This document shows, in pieces, positions 42,777 to 51,294 of a stretch of DNA of 64,000 bases. The DNA comes from Nitrosopumilus sp. Lineage in GTDB: Archaea > Thermoproteota > Nitrososphaeria > Nitrososphaerales > Nitrosopumilaceae. The stretch's first letter is position 1, and each line of letters starts with the position of its first letter. Both the position numbers and the translations under genes were made by a program. The stretch lies in assembly GCA_029862745.1 (NCBI GenBank), contig JAOTWS010000001.1:1-64000 (forward strand), written 5' to 3'. Below the pieces are notes generated by a model, which was not told the origin of the DNA, did no database searches, and saw only the letters and a list, made by a program, of their open reading frames with translations.

Positions 42777-43445
42777 TTACTTTATTATCTTATCAATTTC
42801 TGATGCGCAGTCCTCTATATCTTTGAAGGAATCAATTGAATACCATTTCACATTTTTAAATTTCACCGTTTGTAGTTTTCTTTTCTTGGCATAATCTGGA
42901 AAAACTGTTTTTTCAATGTCTCCTTTATTTGGCATGTCTTTTAACATTTCTTGGTTTAAATAATATATTCCAGCATTCATCCATAAATCAGAAATCTCTT
43001 TTTTTTCTTTAAATTTTATAATTTTACTACCTTTTGTTTCTAAAATTCCAAATTTTGTTCGTAATTCAATTGCGGCCACCGAATTTTCCAATTTGATTAG
43101 TTTTTTCAAATCTAAGTTAGTAATTGTATCTCCATTTAGAACAAAAAATGATTTATCATCAATCATCTTCCCTGCTTTTTTAATTGCACCTCCAGTTCCT
43201 AAAGGTAATTTCTCAATTGAATATTTTATCTCTAGTCCTAATTTTCTTGTAACTAAATAATTTTCAATCATCTCCTGCTTATATCCTGTACAGATAATTA
43301 TTTCGTTAATCCCAAATCTTTTCAAATATTTTATTTGCCATTCAATAATAGGGATATTTTTTATTAGTACGAGTGGTTTTGGAACGTCATCTGTAATGGG
43401 TTTTAGTCTTTTACCTCTACCGCCTGCCAAAATTATAGCTTTCAT
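42777..43445 (-). CDS. Sugar-phosphate nucleotidyltransferase
   Basis: 222 residues. MKAIILAGGRGKRLKPITDD with the following PKPL is the NTP-binding signature of glucose-1-phosphate thymidylyl- or mannose-1-phosphate guanylyltransferases. FVLNGDTITNLDL holds the metal Asp. It is short: it lacks the C-terminal left-handed beta-helix acyltransferase domain. It makes an NDP-sugar for surface glycans or N-glycosylation; which sugar cannot be told. Confidence 0.85.
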   Translation of the reverse strand: MKAIILAGGRGKRLKPITDDVPKPLVLIKNIPIIEWQIKYLKRFGINEIIICTGYKQEMIENYLVTRKLGLEIKYSIEKLPLGTGGAIKKAGKMIDDKSFFVLNGDTITNLDLKKLIKLENSVAAIELRTKFGILETKGSKIIKFKEKKEISDLWMNAGIYYLNQEMLKDMPNKGDIEKTVFPDYAKKRKLQTVKFKNVKWYSIDSFKDIEDCASEIDKIIK

Positions 43446-43479
43446 CTATTTGGTACTGGATTTTTCATGTTTTATGTTT

Positions 43480-43692
43480 TCACTCTACTATGTCTTCCAT
43501 CTTTTTTGCAAATTCATTATAGATATGCTCTAGATCCTTTAATGGCATTTCAATACCTAGTAATTTCATTGTTTTATTCCAAGATTCGATATACTTTTCA
43601 TCATCAAGACCTTTTCCGAGAGTTTCTGCAATAGAGTGAACACCCTCAGTTTTCCCTAGGGCGTAAATCGCAATATCTCTATCAGTTAACAA
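43480..43692 (-). CDS. Helical hypothetical protein (70 aa)
   Basis: 70 residues, helical: TDRDIAIYALGKTEGVHSIA, DEKYIESWNKTMKLLGIEMP and LEHIYNEFAKKMEDIVE. Upstream of the nucleotidyltransferase gene by 34 bases in the same direction, so likely cotranscribed. No family recognised. Confidence 0.5.
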   Translation of the reverse strand: MLTDRDIAIYALGKTEGVHSIAETLGKGLDDEKYIESWNKTMKLLGIEMPLKDLEHIYNEFAKKMEDIVE

Positions 43693-43778
43693 AATTGTTC
43701 ACTTTCTGTAAGGTGGTAGTCCAAATCCTCTCACGATCTGCATTTCATAAAATAGTCTATATAAAGAAATAGAAATGC

Positions 43779-43865
43779 TTATTCAGATTTAATATCTTTG
43801 TCATAATAATATAATTCAGTATAGCAATCAAGACAATATGGAGAATCAATTTTAGTTTTTTTCAT
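43779..43865 (-). CDS. Cys-pair microprotein (28 aa)
   Basis: MKKTKIDSPYCLDCYTELYY then YDKDIKSE: one CxxC pair. It starts 1 base after the stop of the 43867-43998 gene and resembles the second half of that protein (YCVECYQELHY against YCLDCYTELYY), so the two are probably tandem paralogues. Confidence 0.55.
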   Translation of the reverse strand: MKKTKIDSPYCLDCYTELYYYDKDIKSE

Positions 43866-43866
43866 G

Positions 43867-43998
43867 TTAGCAACTGCTTTCTTCAGTTAAATTGTAATGT
43901 AGTTCTTGATAGCACTCAACACAATAATTTTTAAATTCAGTATGATCACAATCATACACCTTGTTTACATCATTTTCACATTTTGCACAAGTAGTCAT
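43867..43998 (-). CDS. Zinc-ribbon microprotein (43 aa)
   Basis: MTTCAKCENDVNKVYDCDHT then NYCVECYQELHYN: CAKC and CVEC pairs, plus Cys/His between them (YDCDH). Likely one zinc ribbon with an extra ligand set. First of two adjacent related microproteins; the next starts one base after this stop. Confidence 0.6.
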   Translation of the reverse strand: MTTCAKCENDVNKVYDCDHTEFKNYCVECYQELHYNLTEESSC

Positions 43999-44007
43999 GC
44001 TAATCGT

Positions 44008-44379
44008 TTAAGATTTTTTTATCTTAATTGCACCTAATGCAATTTGTAAAATTGCTGGAGCAAATAACATTATTGGGTTTCTCTCCACACCTTCTGGGGC
44101 GGGAGTTCCAACCATTGCAAGACCTCCAACTAGAATTAAAACTCCTGATACTATTATTAGCCCACCTAACTTCTTGGATTGCTGTTTAAATGATATGAAA
44201 AATGCAATTATTGGTAAAATAATTGCTGGACCTCCTAACCCTGCACCTCGTTGCATATCATCTAATGGTAAAAAACCATCGCGGTTGTCGTTCCCCATTG
44301 CAACGGCAACATCTGCACCATACAAAACAAGTAATCCAATAGAAATTGCTGATAATATAATAGATATTGCAACAAGCAT
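44008..44379 (-). CDS. Small membrane protein (123 aa, about four helices)
   Basis: 123 residues, hydrophobic segments at about 2-22, 50-68, 73-92 and 102-118 joined by a conserved-looking loop GNDNRDGFLPLDDMQRGAGL. No family recognised. It ends 10 bases before the start of the Cys microprotein at 43998. Start taken at ATG 44379; the purK gene lies 30 bases upstream. Confidence 0.55.
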   Translation of the reverse strand: MLVAISIILSAISIGLLVLYGADVAVAMGNDNRDGFLPLDDMQRGAGLGGPAIILPIIAFFISFKQQSKKLGGLIIVSGVLILVGGLAMVGTPAPEGVERNPIMLFAPAILQIALGAIKIKKS

Positions 44380-44409
44380 GTTTCCATTTGCTATTTACAA
44401 CTAATAAAT

Positions 44410-45555
44410 CTAATCAGATGCTTTGACAACTGTTTTTGGTTTTATAATTTCTAATTTTTTTAACAACTCGTCAATTGACTCACCTTCCATACCCACGATG
44501 TTAACGTGCCCTAATTTTCGCAGGGGTTTTGAGATTTTTTTACCATACATTTTCAAAAAGACTCCTGGTTCTGATATCTTTACAGGGACGTATTCTCCTG
44601 TAAAACCACTAGCGCCCAAAATATTGTACATAATAGAATTATATTTTAGTTTGGTACTTCCTAATTCCATACCTAGAATTGCTCTTAGGTGTTGTTCAAA
44701 TTGAGATGTTTCACTAGATTGTAATGTATGATGTCCAGAATTATGAACTCTGGGAGCTATTTCATTAATCATTACTTCATCATCATTAGTTACAAACATC
44801 TCTATGCCAAATATCCCTGCCCCCTTTAGTACGGACATTGTTTTTTCAGCTATTTTTTCTGCCTTGACTGAAATATTTTTAGAAACTCTGGCAGGTGCTA
44901 TTGTTTCTCGTAAAATACTATGTTCGTGGATATTTTCAACCAGTGGATATGTTATGATTTGACCTTTGGTGTTTCTTGAAGCAATGACAGATACTTCCAT
45001 ACTAAATGGTACAAATTTTTCTAAAAGAAGGGGTTTTCCTTTAAAATAGTCTGATGCTTTTTGAACTTCATTTTCAGAGTTAATTTTAAAATTACCTCGT
45101 CCATCATATGCATCCCTCCGAGCTTTTAGCATTGAAGGAAGTCCAAATTTTTCTAACCCTCTTTTGATGTCATCAATATCATTTATTTCAATAAATTCTG
45201 GGACTGGAATGTCGTTTTCCTTTAGAAATGATTTTTGTAATAATTTATCTTGAATGATTTTCAAAGTTTCAGGAGATGGATTGATTTGAGATTTGTTCTC
45301 AACTGATTTTAAGACATCGCTATCCCCTGATTCGATTTCATATGTGATGATGTCTGATTTATTTGCCAATTCAATAATGGCATCCCTGTTTTTAAAATCT
45401 GCAATAATTTGAGTTGCTCCTACTTGGGATGCAGGACAGTTTTCAGTAGGATCTAATACGATAATTTCAGATATTTCGTTAGGCATTTTTTTAGCTGCCT
45501 CCGCAATCATCATTCCTAATTGACCCCCGCCAATAATTCCAAGAATTTTTGCCAT
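44410..45555 (-). CDS. purK: 5-(carboxyamino)imidazole ribonucleotide synthase
   Basis: 381 residues, ATP-grasp enzyme. ILGIIGGGQLGMMIAEAAKK is the PurK N-terminal Rossmann signature. GLPSMLKARRDAYDGRGNFK (ATP-grasp Lys), LLEKFVPFSMEVSVIASRN and EIAPRVHNSGHHTLQSSETS follow. It uses ATP and bicarbonate to convert AIR to N5-CAIR, the substrate for PurE, whose gene is divergent 107 bases away. Confidence 0.95.
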   Translation of the reverse strand: MAKILGIIGGGQLGMMIAEAAKKMPNEISEIIVLDPTENCPASQVGATQIIADFKNRDAIIELANKSDIITYEIESGDSDVLKSVENKSQINPSPETLKIIQDKLLQKSFLKENDIPVPEFIEINDIDDIKRGLEKFGLPSMLKARRDAYDGRGNFKINSENEVQKASDYFKGKPLLLEKFVPFSMEVSVIASRNTKGQIITYPLVENIHEHSILRETIAPARVSKNISVKAEKIAEKTMSVLKGAGIFGIEMFVTNDDEVMINEIAPRVHNSGHHTLQSSETSQFEQHLRAILGMELGSTKLKYNSIMYNILGASGFTGEYVPVKISEPGVFLKMYGKKISKPLRKLGHVNIVGMEGESIDELLKKLEIIKPKTVVKASD

Positions 45556-45661
45556 TATGGGATTATTTTTTTTGGATTAAAAATATCTAATGCATTTGGA
45601 ATGATATTTTTTAATATTTCTTAATAGAATTGTTAATTACTATCTAGTTTTTTCTATTATC

Positions 45662-46237
45662 ATGACATATTCAAAAAAACCATTGGTAGGAATAATCATG
45701 GGATCAAGTTCTGACAGTAGAATTATGCAGAGTGCTGCAGAGATTTTAGATCAGTATAAAATTAAACATGAGGATCAAATAATATCCGCACACAGAACTC
45801 CTGATAGATTATCAGAGTATGCCAAACACGCTGAAAAAATGGGTTTTAAAATAATTATTGCTGGCGCTGGTGGAGCAGCACACTTGCCTGGGATGATTGC
45901 ATCTCATACAGTTATCCCAGTAATTGGAATTCCAATTATGGTCTATAATGATAAATATCTTAAAAAAATAGATAGTCCAAAATTTTCAGCGTTTGGCGGA
46001 TTAGATTCTTTGTTATCTATTACTGAAATGCCTTCAGGTTCACCAGTAGTTGCAGTGGGAATTAACAAAGCTGTTAACGCCGGAATCTATGCCATGAAAA
46101 TACTTGCAATCGAGTTTCCAGAATTAAAAAAGAAACTTAAACAACATAAACTAAACCAACATAATTCTGTTATCAAGGAATCTGAACAATTAAAAAAAGA
46201 GGGGTTAACAAAATTTGCCAAAAAAAAATTCAAATAA
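45662..46237 (+). CDS. purE: N5-CAIR mutase
   Basis: 191 residues, class I PurE. GIIMGSSSDSRIMQSAAEIL, the loop ISAHRTPDRLSEYAKHAEKM (active-site His) and IIIAGAGGAAHLPGMIASHT identify it. It has an extra basic C-terminal tail of about 30 residues (KKLKQHKLNQHNS, ...KFAKKKFK) beyond the usual about 160-residue core. Converts N5-CAIR to CAIR. Divergent from purK. Confidence 0.95.
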   Translation: MTYSKKPLVGIIMGSSSDSRIMQSAAEILDQYKIKHEDQIISAHRTPDRLSEYAKHAEKMGFKIIIAGAGGAAHLPGMIASHTVIPVIGIPIMVYNDKYLKKIDSPKFSAFGGLDSLLSITEMPSGSPVVAVGINKAVNAGIYAMKILAIEFPELKKKLKQHKLNQHNSVIKESEQLKKEGLTKFAKKKFK

Positions 46238-46238
46238 T

Positions 46239-47447
46239 TTAGGTTAATAATGAAAATTGGATATTCTTTTGTCTTAATGCTTCAATCAACAATGATGCCT
46301 GTTCTTTGCCTTGAGTTTCAAGACTCAACGTTACTCCTGCAGAACCTGCATTGATGTTAGAACTCAATCTATCATGAACCACTTCTACGATATTTGCATT
46401 TGCAAAAGTTATCTCATCAACAATTTCTTTAAACGCCCCAGGCCTATCTGGCAATATAATAGATAATTTCAATAATCTTCCCATTGCAGCTAGGCCTTTA
46501 TCTACTATTTGACCTAAAAGATACATGTCAACATTACCACCTGCAAGAATAGCTATTACTTTTTTTCCTGGGGATGGTTTTTTTGAAATTAGATATGCTA
46601 AACTAACAGCCCCAGCAGGTTCAACTACAAATTTCATACGTTCCATTAGTAGAAACATTGCTTTTGTAATCTCAATATCGTCAACTAATACAATCTCATC
46701 TATCAGTTCTTTAATTATTGCAAATGGGAGTTTCCCAGGAACTTTTACAGAAATGCCATCTGCTATTGTTCTCCCCCCACCACTTGCAATTACAGAACCT
46801 TTCTTAACTGATTCATACATTGATGGGAATGATCTTGATTGTACTCCTACGACTCTTATTTTTGGATTTTTTTCTTTTATTGCAATTAAAGTACCAGCAG
46901 CTAAACCGCCACCTCCAATTGGAACATACACCTCATCCACATCTGGTAAATCTTCCAAGATCTCAAGACCTATGACTCCTTGTGCTGCGATGATTTGAGA
47001 ATCATCGAAAGCATGTATCATAGTAGCACCTGTTTCTTGAGATATTTCTTTTGCCTTAGCGGATGATTCATCATAATTTACCCCTTCTAATATTACATTT
47101 GCTCCATATCCTCTTGTTGCAGCAACTTTTGCAGGTGATGCATTTTTTGGCATCACAATAGTACATGGAATTTTTTCTAATGATGATGCATATGCTACTC
47201 CCTGTGCATGATTCCCTGCAGATGCAGCAACTACACCATATTTTTTTTCATTATCAGATAATAATTTAATTTTATAATAAGCCCCTCTAATTTTAAATGA
47301 ACCTGTTTTTTGTCTAAATTCTGCTTTTAAATACACATCTGATCCTGAAATGTCGCTAAATGTAGGTGAATGAATAAGAGGAGTTTTTTTTATCTCTTCA
47401 CCTCGCAATAAATTTGCCTTTACTATTTCATCATATGTTGGGTTCAT
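46239..47447 (-). CDS. ilvA: Threonine ammonia-lyase with ACT domain
   Basis: 402 residues. PLP Lys52 in FRQKTGSFKIRGAYYK, AASAGNHAQGVAYASSLEK and VYVPIGGGGLAAG for the phosphate loop, and a C-terminal ACT domain (about 328-402; ILPDRPGAFKEIVDEITFAN). It deaminates threonine to 2-oxobutyrate for isoleucine, or acts in threonine/serine degradation. The single ACT domain suggests allosteric control by an amino acid. Confidence 0.93.
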   Translation of the reverse strand: MNPTYDEIVKANLLRGEEIKKTPLIHSPTFSDISGSDVYLKAEFRQKTGSFKIRGAYYKIKLLSDNEKKYGVVAASAGNHAQGVAYASSLEKIPCTIVMPKNASPAKVAATRGYGANVILEGVNYDESSAKAKEISQETGATMIHAFDDSQIIAAQGVIGLEILEDLPDVDEVYVPIGGGGLAAGTLIAIKEKNPKIRVVGVQSRSFPSMYESVKKGSVIASGGGRTIADGISVKVPGKLPFAIIKELIDEIVLVDDIEITKAMFLLMERMKFVVEPAGAVSLAYLISKKPSPGKKVIAILAGGNVDMYLLGQIVDKGLAAMGRLLKLSIILPDRPGAFKEIVDEITFANANIVEVVHDRLSSNINAGSAGVTLSLETQGKEQASLLIEALRQKNIQFSLLT

Positions 47448-47616
47448 TGGAAGTGTTGCTAGTTTTGCTGTATTTCAGTTCTTCTATACAAAAATTATAT
47501 TTTTAGTCAAAAAGTATACTTACTATCAGAATGAGACATAAATCATGTTAAAAATTTGCTTATCCGCGGGAGACCTAATGAATGAAAACATATCCAACTA
47601 TAAAATTTTAGTTTTA

Positions 47617-48465
47617 TTATTTGAATATTGATTCTAATTCATCTAGTCTTTTCACAATTCTATCTTTTGTAGAATTAGATATTTTTCTAGGATCAAACAA
47701 TCCTTCACGGTTGTTATTTTTTATAAACTCCAAATCTAACGTAAGCAGACATCCTTCTTCACCTGTCACAAGTCTAGTATCATCAATTAAAACAGGTGAT
47801 GTTTGATATGTTTCAACTAGTAATGAGTCAAGTTCTTGAAGCAACTTTGTTTTTTTCTCAGATAATTCTTTAAAATTAACACTAGAACCTTTTTGTATTT
47901 CTTGAAAAATTTTTTCGCTAAATTCATCATTTTTGTAAAATACTTCAAATAGTTTCTGATGATCAAAATCTTTAAAACCACTCTCTTTCAGTTTGTTTAA
48001 AACAAATTGATCACTATTGTCTGATATCTGTTCTTCCTCATTTTTTGTTAAATCTACAATTTCAGATAATTCTTTTTGGCAATCCATTACTCTTTGATCT
48101 GGTTTGTAATATAGCAATACATGAAATTGTAACGAAATATGCCCGGATATCAAATAACTCCCCTCTGTTATCTCAAACTTTGTAAATATTCGTCTTAAAT
48201 CTTCATGATTTGTAACTGATACTGATTGTAATGACCATTCTTTAAGTGATTGACTGATTTTTTGAAAATAATCTATTACTTGTTTTGGTTCAAATGTTTT
48301 TTGTTCCGTGATCGTTGAGTCTCCTAACATTACTTTGACATCGATCATTTTTGTCAAATCTATCATTTTTGATAGATACAGTTTTTGAATGGTTTCATTT
48401 TTCTGATTTAATACCTGAAAAAAGTCATTCGGGGATCTTGTACCTAATCTCACAAGAAATAGCAA
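47617..48465 (-). CDS. Conserved hypothetical protein (282 aa)
   Basis: 282 residues, soluble, helical and charged, with no recognisable motif: VLNQKNETIQKLYLSKMIDL, YFQKISQSLKEWSLQSVSVT, LISGHISLQFHVLLYYKPDQ and FKELSEKKTKLLQELDSLLV. A beta-rich piece (about 95-135) lies between helical parts. The size and clean frame make it a real gene. Stand-alone, convergent with ilvA's other side. No function can be given. Confidence 0.6.
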   Translation of the reverse strand: MLFLVRLGTRSPNDFFQVLNQKNETIQKLYLSKMIDLTKMIDVKVMLGDSTITEQKTFEPKQVIDYFQKISQSLKEWSLQSVSVTNHEDLRRIFTKFEITEGSYLISGHISLQFHVLLYYKPDQRVMDCQKELSEIVDLTKNEEEQISDNSDQFVLNKLKESGFKDFDHQKLFEVFYKNDEFSEKIFQEIQKGSSVNFKELSEKKTKLLQELDSLLVETYQTSPVLIDDTRLVTGEEGCLLTLDLEFIKNNNREGLFDPRKISNSTKDRIVKRLDELESIFK

Positions 48466-48524
48466 ACAATCACTCGCCTTAAACCTTCATCAACCTCTAA
48501 ATAGATAAAATCATAATTCTGACT

Positions 48525-48647
48525 ATGAGTAAATCTCAAATTTATTGCGAATATTGTGCAGAATTTATAGTAGAATATTATCACGAAGGTTATAAGGGAA
48601 AACGGGGCAAATGTACTAAATGTGGGATAGATTTTCCATTAGAATAA
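48525..48647 (+). CDS. Zinc-ribbon microprotein (40 aa)
   Basis: MSKSQIYCEYCAEFIVEYYH then GKCTKCGIDFPLE: CEYC and CTKC pairs with a Lys-rich turn between. A complete zinc ribbon. It lies 12 bases upstream of the cyclase-domain gene on the same strand, so the two are probably cotranscribed. Confidence 0.6.
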   Translation: MSKSQIYCEYCAEFIVEYYHEGYKGKRGKCTKCGIDFPLE

Positions 48648-48659
48648 GATTGAGATTAA

Positions 48660-49457
48660 ATGACTGAAAATAAAGAGGATATCAAATACTCACAAAAATC
48701 AGACTCAAGCAGCATGGTTGACATGCTTCTTAGTAAAAACAGTCAAGAAACACTTGATTCAGATACAATGATTTTGGAAACTCAAAAACGAGTTTGGGGA
48801 GCTCTGAAAAAAGGTTATGAATACTCTGGTTCCATTAATGAATCAGAACAATTTCTGAGAAAAAATGTCTTTTCAAAATTAGATATGGTTGTGCTTTATG
48901 TTGATTTAGTTGGCTCCACTACAATGACATTGGAAATGCCTGAAGAAAAAATTGCGATTATTATAAGTTCATTTTCTCAAGAGATGGCAGTAGTGATAAG
49001 ACAGTATCATGGATATGTGTTAAAGTTTGTAGGTGATGCGGTGATTGGGTATTTTGTGACAGAGGAGAACGGGTTACTTGCAGCAGATAATGCTGTTAAT
49101 TGCGCAAAATCTATGATTTCAGTTATTCAAAAAGGAATCAATCCAATTTTGAATCAATATGACTATCCAGATCTAATGGTAAAAATTGGAGTTGATTTTG
49201 GAAAAAACATAGTAGTGCGTTATGGTGCAGATGTAAAGAATTCCCATGTGGATTTAATGGGGCCTGCAATGAACATTGCAGCTAAAATTCAAAATGTTGC
49301 AAAGCCCAATCAGATTTTAATTGGAAATGATGTCTATCAAAGAATTCATCCTGCTACTAGACAAGAATTCTCACAAATTGTTTGGAAGAACAATGAATGG
49401 AAGTACAGATCAAGACTGACAGGTGAAATTTATAACATTTATGAATTCAAAGGATAG
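48660..49457 (+). CDS. Class III adenylate/guanylate cyclase-domain protein
   Basis: 265 residues. Residues 75-255 form a class III cyclase homology domain: metal Asp in LYVDLVGSTTMTLE (Asp82) and in KFVGDAVIGYF (Asp126), Lys122 in the adenine-specifying place, and the last motif MGPAMNIAAKIQNVAKPNQI. In that last motif the usual transition-state Arg is Lys, so activity may be reduced or altered. The N-terminal 70 residues are helical and without a sensor domain. No cyclic-nucleotide effector is seen nearby. Confidence 0.88.
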   Translation: MTENKEDIKYSQKSDSSSMVDMLLSKNSQETLDSDTMILETQKRVWGALKKGYEYSGSINESEQFLRKNVFSKLDMVVLYVDLVGSTTMTLEMPEEKIAIIISSFSQEMAVVIRQYHGYVLKFVGDAVIGYFVTEENGLLAADNAVNCAKSMISVIQKGINPILNQYDYPDLMVKIGVDFGKNIVVRYGADVKNSHVDLMGPAMNIAAKIQNVAKPNQILIGNDVYQRIHPATRQEFSQIVWKNNEWKYRSRLTGEIYNIYEFKG

Positions 49458-49469
49458 GTATTGAGTTAA

Positions 49470-49616
49470 TCAGACTGTAAATTTGTCTGGACACTCAACA
49501 TGTTCATAATGGTGTTCAGTGAATTTTTCTCGAATTACATATATCACAATTTTGTGCAATTCTTTCTCCTGAATTTCTTTTTTACACTTAAAACATGATT
49601 TTTTTAGTTCTTCCAT
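49470..49616 (-). CDS. Cys-pair microprotein (48 aa)
   Basis: MEELKKSCFKCKKEIQEKEL then HYEHVECPDKFTV: CFKC and a late Cys with His pairs (EHHYEHVEC) that may complete a metal site. Resembles treble-clef-like fragments. Its stop is 12 bases past the end of the convergent cyclase gene. No family recognised. Confidence 0.5.
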   Translation of the reverse strand: MEELKKSCFKCKKEIQEKELHKIVIYVIREKFTEHHYEHVECPDKFTV

Positions 49617-49741
49617 GCGTACTAGCGATCAAATTTAGGAATCTATAAGGATCTGCAATCAACTCAATTTGAGCAAAAACGCCTCAGAATTAACTAACCA
49701 GTATATCAAACGACTACGGTAAGCCACAAATATGGCAAATA

Positions 49742-50131
49742 ATGATGATATATGTGGATAATTTAGTTAGAAAACATCTTGAAGACCTTTATGGATTAAA
49801 CCCAAATATCCCACATATTGCATTCCAATTTCCTAGATTGCCTCCAGGATTACCAAATCCAATGTTTGGAACGCATCAAAACCCAATGAAAGAGCAGTTC
49901 TTAAGAAATGCGGATACAATTAATCAAAAATTACAAGGATTTCAACAAACGTATCAATTGTATGCATCAGGATTACTCTCAATGAGTTCAATAGTTGTTC
50001 CTCCTGGACACCCATTATATTCAAGACAAAACTCTGTTCAAATGCTTCAATCTGAAAAAGACCAACTACTAAAAGAAAATCTAGAATTAAAGAAAAAATT
50101 AGAAAAAGAGTCAAAGATTAAAAACCATTGA
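49742..50131 (+). CDS. Hypothetical protein with C-terminal coiled coil (129 aa)
   Basis: 129 residues. The N-terminal half is proline-rich (FQFPRLPPGLPNPMFGTHQN), then helical (LQGFQQTYQLYASGLLSM), and the end is a clear heptad coil (VQMLQSEKDQLLKENLELKK and following KLEKE). ATG at 49742 or 49745; another ATG at 49732 is out of frame. No family recognised. Confidence 0.55.
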   Translation: MMIYVDNLVRKHLEDLYGLNPNIPHIAFQFPRLPPGLPNPMFGTHQNPMKEQFLRNADTINQKLQGFQQTYQLYASGLLSMSSIVVPPGHPLYSRQNSVQMLQSEKDQLLKENLELKKKLEKESKIKNH

Positions 50132-50193
50132 GATATAATTGTCTAAAATGATACATTATGAATCCTTATTAGTTTCAAAAAATTATTTTATTC

Positions 50194-50580
50194 ATGGTAA
50201 AAACTCCCTCTGATAAGTGGAAAGACGCGGTAATTAAATATAGAAAACAATGTCAAAGTATCCTCCAACTATCTGAAAGTATCAGATATGTGGGAGTCAT
50301 TAATGCCTACGGTAGAACTTTAACTGGAATTGTAAAACCTGATCTAAAACCTCTTTTAAAATCGGAACAAGTAAAAAATGAGTTTTTCATTATTTCCACT
50401 TTAATGTCTTTAAGAAAAGATACAATTGTGACAGTTGGTAAATTAGAACATGTAATTTTACAACATGAAAAAGTAATAATCATAATATTGCAGAAAAATA
50501 ATGTAACATTCTATATTTCTATAGATAGAAAAGAAAAAGACTTGGAGAAGATTATCTCTTTAATTAAGAAGACAATCTAG
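50194..50580 (+). CDS. DUF6659-like protein
   Basis: 128 residues. WKDAVIKYRKQCQSILQLSE then IRYVGVINAYGRTLTGIVKP, RKDTIVTVGKLEHVILQHEK and the end LEKIISLIKKTI. The RYVGVIN..GRTL.G signature recurs in the frameshifted gene at 31821-32212. Family name DUF6659 is from memory. The alternating strands and helices recall roadblock/PAS-like small sensor folds; no ligand known. Its last 4 bases overlap the end of the convergent VOC gene. Confidence 0.65.
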   Translation: MVKTPSDKWKDAVIKYRKQCQSILQLSESIRYVGVINAYGRTLTGIVKPDLKPLLKSEQVKNEFFIISTLMSLRKDTIVTVGKLEHVILQHEKVIIIILQKNNVTFYISIDRKEKDLEKIISLIKKTI

Positions 50581-50990
50581 GCCGGTGTAAATCCCTGATA
50601 TCCGCCAGTTTGTTGAGCTTTGTCATCAAATATTGGTTCGAATAAAGAAATTAGATAGTCATCAGGATCTAAAATCACTGCATTCTTACCTACATCTTTT
50701 TCAATAATGTCTCGATAAATGGTGACTCCTTTTGTTCGTAGTTCATCTACTGCAGATTTGACATCTCCAACAAGAAATCCTATCGTTATCCCATTCTCAA
50801 TAGAACTACCAATATGTTGTGCTGTTATTGATGCTGGATGTAAACTCAGTATTGCACCAGTAGTACCCAAATCCACCCAAGATCTTCTTTGATTTTTAAT
50901 AGGAAGACCTATGATTTCATGGTAAAACTGTAGGGATTTGTCTATGTCTTTAACCGCTAAAATGACATTTCCTACTTTTTTGATGTTCAC
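50577..50990 (-). CDS. VOC-family (glyoxalase-fold) protein
   Basis: 137 residues, one vicinal-oxygen-chelate domain: VGNVILAVKDIDKSLQFYHE, LGTTGAILSLHPASIT, GFLVGDVKSAVDELRTKGVT and ILDPDDYLISLFEP. Metal ligand positions fit (His and Glu of the family: HPAS and the last Glu). Enzyme type (glyoxalase, dioxygenase or epimerase) cannot be told. Confidence 0.85.
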   Translation of the reverse strand: MNIKKVGNVILAVKDIDKSLQFYHEIIGLPIKNQRRSWVDLGTTGAILSLHPASITAQHIGSSIENGITIGFLVGDVKSAVDELRTKGVTIYRDIIEKDVGKNAVILDPDDYLISLFEPIFDDKAQQTGGYQGFTPA

Positions 50991-51075
50991 AATTATACTA
51001 ACTAGAAGTTCTTTAAATCCATTGTTATTGAACTTAGGAGAGAGTTAATTGATTTGGTAGGCGATATTGTTATTT

Positions 51076-51294
51076 TTACTGAACTTCAACCATTGTTTCA
51101 GTTCTGTCTACCCCTCTAATCTTTTGAATCTGGTTTGCTACTTCTTTTATCTGGACTAATTCATTTACCTCTATTATGGCCACTGCATCAAATTGACCAC
51201 TTGTTGGAAAAGAGTCAATTACATATGGTGTTTTTCTCAATTTAGCAGCTATGAGTTTTTTTGGCGATTTTACCAAAATTATTGCTTTTACCAT
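51076..51294 (-). CDS. Stand-alone RAM (Lrp/AsnC effector) domain, second of pair
   Basis: 72 residues: MVKAIILVKSPKKLIAAKLR, SFPTSGQFDAVAIIEVNELV and IQKIRGVDRTETMVEV. This is a bare RAM/ACT-like alpha-beta sandwich, which in Lrp/AsnC regulators binds amino acids; the DNA-binding half is absent. Its start overlaps the stop of the related gene at 51288-51527 by 7 bases. Confidence 0.85.
   Translation of the reverse strand: MVKAIILVKSPKKLIAAKLRKTPYVIDSFPTSGQFDAVAIIEVNELVQIKEVANQIQKIRGVDRTETMVEVQ

Noticed and set aside
46525-46998. 157-codon frame opposite ilvA
   Set aside because: Antisense shadow; the PLP enzyme on the other strand is complete.
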